Source of the DNA: Scolanthus callimorphus
Lineage: Eukaryota; Cnidaria; Anthozoa; Actiniaria; Edwardsiidae
Reading direction: 5' to 3'
DNA length: 64,000 nt
NCBI GenBank assembly: GCA_033964015.1
Contig: CM066917.1
Location: 28,340,951 to 28,404,950 of the forward strand
Part shown: piece by piece, positions 1 to 19,623 of the stretch
Layout: every line of letters begins with the position of its first letter
Numbering within the stretch: the first letter of the stretch is position 1
Notes under the pieces: model-generated
Database searches by the model: none
Seen by the model: the letters and a program-made list of their open reading frames with translations, nothing else
Told to the model about the DNA's origin: nothing
Translations under genes and position numbers: made by a program

Positions 1-1070
1 AAAACTGCCATGCGCATTCTCGTTCCCAGAGCCCGCGTATCTTTTGGGCCTCGCAGGGTGACGAGCCGGGGAGCTCTGGGTACGAGAATGCGCATGTATG
101 GGTGTTTCACAATGCGCACGCACATCTTACATGAGACTACCGCTGACTGTTCGGTTGGAGTGATTGACGTGCTATTCTGGGAGCAGATTATCCTTGCCAA
201 AATTAATAGCTTCTTAAGAGCTTGTTTAAAAGTTGTTTTGTGTTTTATAAAAAGCACGAAAATAATAACGACCTTTGCCATGATGAAACGCGATTTTAGA
301 CAAGTTGTCGAGAAACGATTCAGACAACAATGTTATTTGTTTGACAGTCTACCATCAATAAATAAGTTGGTATTAGTAGAAAAAGCTTTGTCAGAACAAA
401 GCGCAGTTCTTTTTTCAGATTTGTTTTTCTTTCATTAACGTGCGTCAACTTATAAGCTTCTGTAGCTACACGTCGCACACACATGTGTTTTGAAGAGATC
501 CCTGTGAAGCGAAACTTAGTTAAGTAGTTCGAGAGTATCTTTTAAAGTGCATGGGATATTTTTGTAAGGGCTCAATCAAAAATCATTTCAGTCAAAGCAA
601 GGGCATCTTTTTGACGTATTTCTATTGCTGTAGACACGAGATCGGCCTCTGCTCTTTAGAATACCCGGAAAGGACGCGTAACTGCCCACTAGAAGATAGC
701 GAAGGAAACAGCCCAGAAACAGCGCGCGCAAACTGCAAAGCACAGCTGTGTGATGGTATGGTAAATCAATCTATGGCCTACATGCCACGTTCGTGGCCAT
801 CGGAACGCATCACGCTAGGAAGACAAGTTACACATAGAATGACGTTACAGGGCGCCACACCGTCAGCAACTACTGGAGCGTAGTAATCACGCTGATCGAG
901 CTCATATTTAATAACAATTCATTTGAGAAGGAAGCAACAAATAAGATCTTATTGATCGTGGTTTCCGAAGTCAAGACGTCGCAAGGTACTAAGACAAAAG
1001 TATCATGATCTGGAGCTATTAAACAAGTTGTCTTAGGAAGGGTTCTAAGTTGTGTTTCTCTTCGGGGAAA
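1..1070. other. Upstream region of ankyrin gene; no gene seen
   Basis: No supported coding exon. The first ~100 bases carry inverted copies of a sequence around CATTCTCGTTCCCAGAGC and GCTCTGGGTACGAGAATG. This is the same terminal repeat seen at 48645-48867 and, as fragments, near 2390, 34840 and 36700. The remainder is AT-rich and probably contains the promoter and 5' UTR of the gene starting at 1071. No TATA box or start-site element can be assigned with confidence. Confidence 0.5.
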
Positions 1071-3598
1071 ATGGCAACTGCAATGGACCAATATGACAAT
1101 TCATCGAAGGAAAGTCACGCCATTTCTTGTCAAGCTGCTTATGCGGCAGGCAAACGACGCCTTCGTTCTTCGTCACATCTTAGTCGACGTTCAGCATCGG
1201 CTTCCGACCTGCTACGACCCGAAGGTGATCAGAGTTCGTCAAGTAAGCTAGAAGTGCAAGCTAACGCGCGATTCTCGCGACCACAAAGCGTCAACTTTCA
1301 TCCTGACACTAGGTTGTTCTATGCAGCCACTGCGAACGATCTGGAAGAGGTTGAAATGCTCGTAGAATCGGGGATGGCGAATGTGAACTGTAAAAATCCC
1401 GCGGAAGGAGCAACCCCACTACACGCTGCCTGCTTTGAGGGTCACTACAAGTGCGCGAGGTACGATCTCAGTACTTAGGAATACAATGGCCACTTTGTTC
1501 ACTTGTTCTTCTTTGTTTACTTGCTTTATTCCTTACTTGCGCCAAAGATTAGCCTTGCGCAGAAGACTAGTAAGCGTTCCTAACGATTTTGATTTCTTTC
1601 TGGGACTCTATGCGCGTTTTGGACACATTCCATTTTCAGAACTAATCATTAAAGAGTTGATTTCTTTCGTTTCTTGGGTTTCTTTCCGTGCAGAAATCCA
1701 TATGCAAATGACAGTGAAAGTGATCAGTCAATTATCACCATAATTGATTACATGACACCGATGTTAAAGGTCTGAGATCCGAATGTCGATAAGAATCTGA
1801 TGAGACAGAGAAGGAAAATTTATTACTTTCAATCATAGCCCGCGAAACAGGTAGGTGGTACTACTGCTATTCGTACCACTGCTAGCGCCTGTTGAGCAGG
1901 CTATTTCAATCACTATAAACTGAAAGTCAAACAAGAGACTCGATAGGCGACAGGGCCATAATGTTTCCACTCCGGTTCTTTCTAATCCTGATCTGCGCGA
2001 TTCTTTATACGGAATGGCGAAAAGTTTTTATACGCTAGGGGTGAAGCTGCTATTTTCCTTTACAAAGTATATTTTCAAGTTATTGACTCGTAGAACTTTC
2101 TATTTCAGCATTTCAAAACACACCCGCCAACTCAACCAGCTCCTGCGGATTCCTTGAATCACCCCGCAGGTTATCATGCTGCTATGTGGATAATCCTGAT
2201 CATAATTTCCTTTCTTCTGTGTCTCCGTTTGAATCGTAATAACAGTATCGGCGTTAATGAGGCTCGTTAGGATCAAAACAACATGCCCACTGTGCACTAT
2301 TAAAATATTGCACTTTTAGCCCTGCCTAAAAGCGGAGCTCTCGGCGCGCGGTGCGATTCATTGTACATATTCTACGTCCATTCTCGTACACAGAGCTCCC
2401 CGCCTCGTTTCCTCGCAGTGGAGGCTCTGGGGACATCCATTTGAGGGCCTTTGCTGATTTTGATAGTATATTTAACAATTAGACCTCAAGGCCGAATGTG
2501 CTATGATGAATAGACCATGAGGCCGAAGGCCGAATGGTCTATTGATATCATAGCACATGAGGACAAGAGGTCTAATTGTTTTAGTATAAACCAACTAGTT
2601 GGTCGGTTTTGGCAATGAATTCCATTATTTTATGTTGAAAAAATCAAGTTTTCGTGCAAAGAAAGGTGGTGGTTTTGCCAGGCACGGTCTATCACTAATA
2701 GACCATTAGTAGCTCAGCCAATCAGAATGCAGGATTTGTAATAGACCATTAGTTGGTTTATACTAAATATGATAACATACCAATTTGTATTCACAATACC
2801 AGAAGAAGGCCGGCTTGGCCAGCCGAAATATTGTACTAAAACTATATTCTCTACGTTGTGTCGACTTTTTCTGTAAATTTTTTAGAATTATCTGATTTTG
2901 AACGTTGGGGCATGCGCAGAAAGTTTCTCACAACGGCTGGCTCTGTATCAAATCAAGCGCATGCGTATCAGCCTTTCTACCTCATGTTATTTTGCATGCG
3001 TCAATGGCTGTCACCAGAGCCTCCCCGCGAGGTCGGCCAGAAATGCACCAAGTTTTGGTGCTAAATTACCAGATTTGGACCCAATCTCGACTATGAAAGT
3101 ACAGAATAGTACCCCGCGAGCAGTGATTTCCTCCGCAGCTGTAGATGCAAAACGCGATGTGAAACGTCAAAAAGGTCTAGCGTACTTACTTGGGGTAATA
3201 TTAATTTGGGAAATATCAGGTCAGTGCCCCATCAAAATTATTGGGGGAGTCCCGACAGGGGTGGACTAAGCAGTGAATTGCGAACCCAAAGTATTGCTTG
3301 TAGTCTAATATTAGTGGATACCGGTTTCATTGACAGGTATTTACTAAAGCACGGAGCACGTGTTACTGCTTGCGACGATGATGGGTGGACGCCACTGCAC
3401 GCGGCTACCTGTGGTGCGAATCACCGCTGTGCCAAGTTACTGCTGGAGGCAGAGAGTGATCCATTCGCAGAAAGTTGTGATGGCTATACGCCGTTTCAGA
3501 TGGCCGTGGATCAACGGGATGAGAAGCTTATTGATATGTTCTTCAAAGCTTTTGAACCTTTACTAGAAGATAAATTAATACCAGAGACCACAATATAG
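1071..3598 (+). CDS. Two-exon ankyrin-repeat protein, PPP1R27-like
   Basis: Exons are 1071-1459 and 3337-3598, joined by AG|GTACGA and TTGACAG. The junction codon (AG+G, Arg) keeps the frame, giving 216 aa. I chose the ATG at 1071; an in-frame upstream ATG at 1050 would add seven residues. Residues 1-70 are Ser/Arg-rich and low complexity. An RVxF-like motif (QSVNF, about 72-76) sits just before about three ankyrin repeats (about 83-190), with the hallmarks TPLHAACFEGH, GWTPLHAATCG and DGYTPFQMA. The order RVxF-like motif then ankyrin repeats is typical of protein phosphatase 1 regulators such as PPP1R27 and the MYPT N-terminus, so a PP1-targeting role is inferred. No Lys/Arg precedes the Val (SVNF rather than KVxF), which weakens PP1 binding as a claim. 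No frame interruptions. Confidence 0.85.
2470..2775. repeat. Foldback MITE-like element in ankyrin-gene intron
   Basis: An inner hairpin (about 2476-2580) pairs CAATTAGACCTC with GAGGTCTAATTG around a centre reading GAGGCCGAAGGCCG. It is followed by a segment bounded by inverted copies of TTTAGTATAAACCAACTAGT and ACTAGTTGGTTTATACTAAA-like sequence (with TAGTTGG variants). The element at 23060-23345 has the same plan but different arm sequence, so the two are diverged members of one structural family. No protein is encoded. Confidence 0.7.
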
Positions 3599-3643
3599 TG
3601 GCCCTGATACTAGTCAGTGGAGGAAATGAGTAGGGCTAGTAGA

Positions 3644-3741
3644 TACGCCGGTCTTATCATGAGCCGTCCCTAATACAAATGAACTTAGACAATAGGGTTT
3701 ACTCATTTGCATTAGGAACGGCTCATGATAAGATCGGCGTA
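3644..3741. repeat. Short inverted repeat (foldback)
   Basis: Left arm TACGCCGGTCTTATCATGAG and right arm CTCATGATAAGATCGGCGTA are near-perfect reverse complements extending about 39 bases, with only a few mismatches and a ~20-base loop. It lies directly downstream of the ankyrin gene stop codon and could form a hairpin in its 3' UTR. It is non-coding and more likely a small MITE than a regulatory element. Confidence 0.75.
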
Positions 3742-3795
3742 TAAGCCTTAGATATTCATGAGGAGTTGTAAATTGCAAATGAAATCTCCACCAAG

Positions 3796-3917
3796 GAAAA
3801 AATGCACAAAAAAGACGCAGATCAAGAAACTAGAGAAGTGCTTAGAGATATAGTGAAAAAAAAAATGCACAAAAAGACGCAGATCAAGAAACTAGAGAAG
3901 TGCTTAGAGATATAGTG
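3796..3917. repeat. Tandem duplication, two ~62-bp units
   Basis: The unit beginning AATGCACAAAAAAGACGCAG and ending near GTGCTTAGAGATATAGTGA occurs twice in succession, differing only in the length of an A run. Confidence 0.85.
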
Positions 3918-5631
3918 ATATTGAACTCGCAGTGAAAGAGCGAGCTCCTCAGACAGGGAGCCATTGTACTCGATAAAGAAATGCTGCTGCCAACAATTAT
4001 TTCTCAAGATCACACAACTGAATTTGTTCGCTTGCTTGTAAGCCAAAGTTAGTAAGTCCCTTAGTGCCCCTTTTCGTTGGAATATGCATTCCAGGGTTGG
4101 ATCGGCATTTGCACTAGACCAGGGATCCCTTTATCGATTAAACAAGAGAAAAAGAAAGATTGTCTACATCAAATTTATTTACAAAGAATTTTTCTACCAG
4201 TTTCTATTTCAATTTAGGGTACTGTTGACGCGCTGTTTCACGATGCAACTTTTCATGTAATTTTGTTTGCAATTGGCATTGTCAGACAGTTGACAAACGC
4301 TGCTCCGTGTTGTAGCCACAACAAAATATAACAAACGCTGCGATCGCTGCGTGCGTGCAACTTGTTCGTGCAACTTGTTTCACGATGCCATTGCAAGACT
4401 TCACCCTACCCATAATGCATTGCTTTGTTTTTGTTCACATGATTCATTGCATCAGAAACTCTGACTTAATGCAAAGCAATTCTACTATTACGAGTATTCT
4501 TGCGCTTGTACAGTAAAAATGCTCTAACTTGAACACTTTTTCGCGAGTCTCTGATATCAAAAATGGCGGAGAAGCGGTGTATTATGGGTAGGTTAAGATG
4601 GATCCCTTAAACTCACTTATGTTTCTGGTAAAAGCGTCTTTAGCAACCAATAACAGGCCCTCATCGTTTAATATCCTGGCACAACTACATCTACGTTTGC
4701 AGATCAAAATCGAACAAATATTCTGCTGGTTGCTTGCACATAAAATGGACCCGCTCGATCCCGCGGGACAAGCACGAGGGACTGAGGCAATCACTCAGCA
4801 AGACCTGGCCTGGGAAGAAACTAGTCTTAAAGTACCTGTGTCCGATACAGTTTTGTAGCCCATAAAAGTATATGCTAACGAGGAGACGGTAAAAGTAGTG
4901 AACTCAATCCGTTTAAATCTTATGGAATTTCGATCCATCCTTTGGTCTGAAACTGATTTAAGTGATATTTAGTCACAGAAGAACAAACTAATGGTGTTAT
5001 TTTTAAAGTTTCTTCAGTATCGGACCCATCAGTGTCACACCCATCGGACACATCTTTACAGACAGCACCCTTCTGCAAGATCGGTTTCGACTTACTTTAG
5101 CTTTGAGAAGTAAATATATAGATTTAGGCACTGCCTAAAAGCGGAGCTCGAATCAATACATTACTGTGATTCTTCTTGGCGCTTAGTACAAGAACTTTTA
5201 AGTAAAATAGGTTGTACTCCATCCTACTGTGTATTGTCCTCAAATATATATCTTCTCTTCGTTCACGCGAGAGCCAAAACACAGGGGTAAAGCGTGAAGA
5301 GAGTTCAGTGCGCGAAAATAGCCGCCCATGATGAGAAAGGGCATAAACTAAAAATAATTTTTTTTTGCTGTTTTTTTTTGTTCACATTACTAAAATGATC
5401 AATAATTTGGAAAGTGAAATATTGGTTGGGCGTCAAACTTCTCTTGGCCAGTAATTATTCTAGTGTTGCTATTTTTATGAGATGGCACGAAAAAACATAT
5501 AAAAGATATCTTAAAATAACACAGACGTTCCACTGTTATTTAAGTCCTCATTTAGAAGTATTCATTTGAGATTTTTAGAAGGACTCCTTTACAAGATTTA
5601 CCCATTCTGATTGCGATTCTTGAGACGACGA

Positions 5632-14836
<9,205 letters not shown>

Positions 14837-15834
14837 TCTACATCTGATTTATTGTGTGGAAACTATCGGTTTTTATTATGAAGTTTCCTTGCAAGGAAAC
14901 AAGATGGCGGCGGATCTGTTCAGCCGTGTGGGGCAACTCCGCTGGTCATCCCGCGGGCGGCAGCGGCTGTCAGATGCTAAAATAAACCATTGTGTAGTTG
15001 GGTGCGCGGCGCGTAGGAGAGAGTGGGTGCCACAGGAAGGCCGGGAGGGGAAAATATTGTGTATGGTAATCTAGAGAAGTAAACAAATGCTGCTCACAAG
15101 AATCCTAGCGTGCGTATAGGACGATAATATACAACTATTCCTTGAATGGGAGATAAATAACTTGTGGCCTTAGAGCGGATCAGTTCTGTAGTAGGTATTG
15201 AGCCTCCCGCACAAACCGCAGGTCTCCCCACATAGGTACGACTTACGTCCTAACCGATCGAATGCCGCGACAAAGTTGTGCCGCTCAGCGACCGTGCCGC
15301 GACTACATGATTTCATTGGCGTATCTCACCACAGCATGCAGGTCAGGTTCCATGCGGCGTCTCGACCGTGTCGTGGCACTTTTCATAGTCATACGAAATC
15401 GGCTGTATATCGAGATGCGAAGCGTTTACCAGATCAGTTGGATAAAATAGGAAACTATTGTCTATAGTGTCTATTTGAGGAACATCTGCGATTGACAAAG
15501 GTCGCGCGCAACGCAAAACAGTGAACAATATCGGCAAATACGCCTGAGGCGTCTAATTGTTAGTATAATTACTCAAGCGACTGTTGAGATTTTCGTAAAT
15601 TTTTAGCAATTGATATACTCAAGCACATGCAGGCATGGATAGTTCCCGCTTTTGCTCCCGTTTCGCTCAAATCTTAGCATTTATAGACTCCTCCGTCTCA
15701 AGCAATATGTGAGATAGTTCCCTCTAGACTGCAAAACAATCCCTGAAATAGCGCGAACGTCTGTATAGGGAGGAAATTCAGCAAACTGTGCGCACTTGAA
15801 TGGTTAACAAGCGCGCACCACCCCTAGATTCGCT
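14837..15834. other. VPS4 upstream region with CpG-rich segment and a repeat
   Basis: Immediately upstream of VPS4. About 14900-15060 is GC/CpG-rich and contains AAGATGGCGGCGGATC; it could be the VPS4 promoter or a divergent transcript start. A short open frame here (MAADLFSRVGQLRW...) has no recognisable domain and is not called. 15235-15410 is a dispersed repeat. Nothing else is seen to 15834. Confidence 0.45.
15235..15410. repeat. Dispersed GTACCG/CATACGA repeat, copy 1
   Basis: Begins TACGACTTACGTCC and ends CACTTTTCATAGTCATACGAAATCGGC. The copy at 63590-63776 has clean inverted ends (GCAGATTCGTATGACTGTGAAAAGTACCG and its complement), and the 3' end recurs at about 49185-49240. The interior is rich in CGCGGTA/CCGCGAC words. 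Confidence 0.65.
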
Positions 15835-16788
15835 CGGCCGACGCTCTTATTTTTGTGCGTGCCAGAAATAATAACCTGTCGCAGGAGCCTACTGCTTTAG
15901 AAAACGATAAACCAAATAACACCGATCTCAATTTGAACAACATGTCCAGGCATCATGATAAGTAGACTGATTATCACGCGTCTACATCTGCAAGTTCATC
16001 TCCAGGCTACCTGAAACGTGAGGTAGGCTGCGGGGAAATTTGTAGACGCGTGAAAACCAGGCTACTACACGATTAGGCCCTTGGCTACCTAATTGGTTAA
16101 GAAATACCATGGAACATGACCCCTATTATACGAAGTACTCTGTTTGTGCTGTTTGTGCCAACCAAGAATATGCCTGATAGGCAAAGTGACTCCTCATATT
16201 GGAATAAAACGTTCCGTTTCACTGATTTCATTTCCGGGGTACCTCGTTGAATTAGATAATGTCGCATGATCGAGGACTATTCCGTACGTACAGGAGCACA
16301 GATTGTCAAAAGAAGAAAGTGAAGCGGCTTAGTAACATTTCATATTGTCAATGAATAACACACTGAAAGAACTAGTGGAAGAAACTGACCTTAGCGCAAA
16401 AATGTCACTCATGGTCGTTCATTTGGACACATCGGTGTAAACAACCCGGGGGGGGGACTCCCCTATTTTTGGAGCGGGGGTGCTCGCCGTACCTTTTAGG
16501 GTTTAAAATCAGGCCTCTGGTACCTTTTAGGGGGTAAAAAAACTTGCATTTTTTTCAGATAGGTACCTGTTAGAGGTCCGTTCTAGCAAATCAAGCAAAT
16601 CACACTTTCTTGCTGGTAGCCTAAATTTCAGACTTATTTTCCCTCGTAAAAAAAACGAGAAAATTACGAGGGAAAATGCATCTTGTTGGTACCTTTTAGG
16701 GGTCAAAATCAACTAAGCGACGCCATTTTTGGTACCTTAGGGATAAAATCGAAAGTTCCCGACGAGCACCCCCGCCCCAAAAATAGGG

Positions 16789-16821
<33 letters not shown>

Positions 16822-19623
16822 GCCCCGGTGTAAACAACTGCCGAGACTCTCTTGAGAGGTCCAGAACTTGGGAAGGACGCCAAGTTACCTCAAGAGGCGT
16901 CGTTATTTTTACTTTAACATAACACTAACATTCTTCCAGTTACTGCGATAACCTGATACTGTAGCTTGGAAGCGTTTGGAAGCGATCTACAGCAAATAAG
17001 CCTAACGGGCCTGCTATATGTACTTTTAAAAGACTTTGCAGAACTGCTGTCGTGGAAGGGTCTCGGGAAAGGTGAGAAAACCAGATGAAGTCTTTCAGCC
17101 AATTCCACTCTCTAGCCTAAGTCCCGAAATGTTCTCCGTCTTCTCAGAGGCACAAAACATTTTGCCAGGAGAAAAAAATCGGAAAATTTGGAAAGAAGGG
17201 GTGAACTTAAAAAATTCAGTTGCCAGTAAAACATTAATTTCCTGCCCATTTTCTGAACTAGACGGAACTGCACTGGAATTAATAAGGTGTATTTTATGTG
17301 ATATTGATTCCATTTCCCTGCGAGCAGAGGCTACTTTTTATCTTCCTGCACATATAAAACATACCCCGTACGAAAGGTCACTAGAAGAAAATCTTCTCAC
17401 GCCCCCACTGGTTGTCTCTTATGATTTCCCCAAAAATCACGCAATATTTTTGCAATTTGCCAATTTTACGCCAAGTAATACGAAATATCAAAAACCAGCA
17501 TACGGAATATAGAATATACATCTTCACTCTCTATAGTTGTGATAGTTTGAACCTCAAAGTCGCTTGTTTCCTGCGGAGAATTTGCAATTGTTTCCGATCG
17601 CTTGTGACAACATTTACAAGGCGTTCATCGACTTCTAGGCATAGGCTGGGATAGACTGGGTTTTTATAAGCTAGCAAAAGGACCAATCAAAAACCAGCAA
17701 CCGTATTCGAATAGTCTATTGAATTTCACGGATTTTGATGCATAATATGCTCTCGTTCGGTGCGATTTAGCGCGGAGAAAATGGCAGTGGAAAACTTGTA
17801 TGTGCTCAAAATTACCGTTCTCGTGACCTCGTCGTAGCGCTAGGCGATCAAAGCACTGGAAATACTGGATCGAAAGGCATTGAATACCCCGTTTAATCAC
17901 GAAATTAACAAGTAAGTTCAGTTTTATTAACTCGAGGTTTTATTTCGATTGATCGCTCTATTTTTTAGTGAAGATAAAGTTCTTCATGAAATAGTATTGA
18001 TCGTTCTTGGTTCTGGCATGGTATCCGAAGATGGAATTGTAATTCGCTCAACAAGGCAAATAAATTAAAGTTTGGCTTCATCGTAATCGTACTACCGAAT
18101 CCAATTCAACATAATGGTTTTCAGTGTCGCTTGCTCATTGTCCTTGAACTTCGTATAGCTTTCTATCTTTCTATTTTCCTTTTCTTGGCAGATAGGTTTG
18201 AGGTAATTTGTATTTCGTGTTGAAGCTTTAGTCTGACGGCTTCGGCATGTGAATTAATTAATATTTGAGTCAATTACGCATGCGTAGAGCATCAAAATAA
18301 CGTCCGCGCTGGCAGCAAATGTTCACGCTTGTATGGGATAAGTTTCATATGTTTGCTTTTATGTTTTCTTGTATTTTTCAACTACACAAGGTAGCCCCTG
18401 CACAGTACAAATATTAATTGGAAGTGAGCTTGGAGAAATTGGTCGATCAAAGTTGTGCGCGAGCTTACAGTTGTCCAGTCAGGGTATACAAATGGGGTGT
18501 TGTATATTGCGGAGGTATGTCTTTATTGATAAGTTTTTACAAGGTTCCACTAAAAGGTGAAGTGAGGCAAAAACAAATTCGAATAAATAACTCTTTAATG
18601 GACCCCTAAGCTATGTTATTAGGATGCCTCCACATTTCAATGTTCTTTGGACGAGAAAATTAGCTTCACTCGAGTTTATGCATAGAGCCCACTTAATGAA
18701 TCAGAAAGACTTCGAGCACGACAATATTGGGCCGACTATTCTCACTGCATACTAATGAGAGCTTCGCTCAGGAATAATTAATTCAGTCATTCAGCCGCTT
18801 AGTTGAAGTGCTCAGACGTTCCCCCCCCTCCCCCCCCCGTCCCCCATCGGCGGTTGACCAGCGCGTGTTCCAGGCCTCGCTGCATATTACTTGTTCCGCA
18901 CTCGCAGATAACCCCATACCTTAGCTCCTATTGCGATGCGAACAATAGTATGCTGTGAGGATATAGTACTATGTTTCTAAAGCAAAGAGCGCTTGAAAGT
19001 GATTGGACCGATGCAAGGCATTGACGTGGCAGCAAAATAACAGCGCCATCCGATGTGGTAGTGATGTTACCAAAAGCATCTGAAATGAGTCGGTACTGGG
19101 CAAATTTCACCGAACGATGTCATACAACGTGATACCCCCACCCCTCTAAAATGTGGTTATAAGCCACGCGTTTTTTTTGTTGCACTACATGCTTCTGTTT
19201 TTGGTAAACACTGATTTATCTGTTCCCCTTTGACCAGGAGGCGCCAAGAGTGAAATATTCCCGTGAAACGTCAGCTCCATTGTTTCCGAGCAGTGGCGGA
19301 TCAAGGGGAGGTGCTGTGGGTGTGGACGTGCTCACCTTTGCGATACAAAAATGATTTCAAAAAAGTAGAAAGCCCCTATTCACACTCCCCAAGGCTTCCA
19401 TATTTTAGGGAAAAAAAAGGCACGAAAGCAACTGCATTTCTTAATTCAACTCATTATAAGTCGCATTACTGACAAATCCGGCTCTTTTGACCAGAAACGC
19501 ACATCAAAAACCTGGACCTAAGCTCTGAAGTCTGAAGTGCCTTCTCGTCCATCGTAGTTTACACCGCTAGCCGATTTTGGGAATTCCGTTCAATACGATT
19601 GTTTTCTTTCTTTTCAGAACACA
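15835..19623. other. 5' region of short receptor, duplicated upstream of long receptor
   Basis: No exon is supported here. Blocks at about 15835-17330, 18300-18760, 18960-19130 and 19550-19623 align by eye with 28860-29960, 30100-30800, 30840-31010 and 31260-31329. Shared landmarks include GCTCTTATTT(T/C)TGTGCGTGCCAG, CTCGTGGTCGTTCATTTGGAC-like words and GAAATGTTCTCCGTCTTCTC. The duplication therefore includes flanking DNA, possibly promoter. The foldback at 16447-16830 is present only in this copy. Confidence 0.7.
16447..16830. repeat. Foldback element with poly-G/poly-C ends
   Basis: Opens with CCCGGGGGGGGACTCCCCTATTTTTGG and closes with CCAAAAATAGGGGAGTC followed by a C29 tract (16793-16821). 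Both arms carry GGTACCTTTTAGGG-like motifs in inverted orientation, and a central hairpin pairs TTTTCCCTCGTAA with TTACGAGGGAAAA. Nearly the same element, inverted, lies at 60154-60510. Confidence 0.85.

Larger units (their letters stand above)
3599..5631. other. Intergenic between convergent ankyrin and VPS4 genes
   Basis: No gene is supported. The ankyrin gene reads rightward and VPS4 leftward, so this is the shared 3' space. It contains the foldback at 3644-3741, a direct duplication at 3796-3917, and AT-rich sequence with a homopolymer-T stretch near 5360. Possible poly(A) signals are too common in this composition to assign. Confidence 0.5.

Noticed and set aside
14896..15074. Short frame MAADLFSRVGQLRW... 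upstream of VPS4
   Set aside because: No domain, no splice partner; more likely promoter or UTR CpG-rich DNA. Noted only as a region.
15198..15467. 89-aa open frame
   Set aside because: Falls on the dispersed GTACCG/CATACGA repeat shared with 63590-63776.
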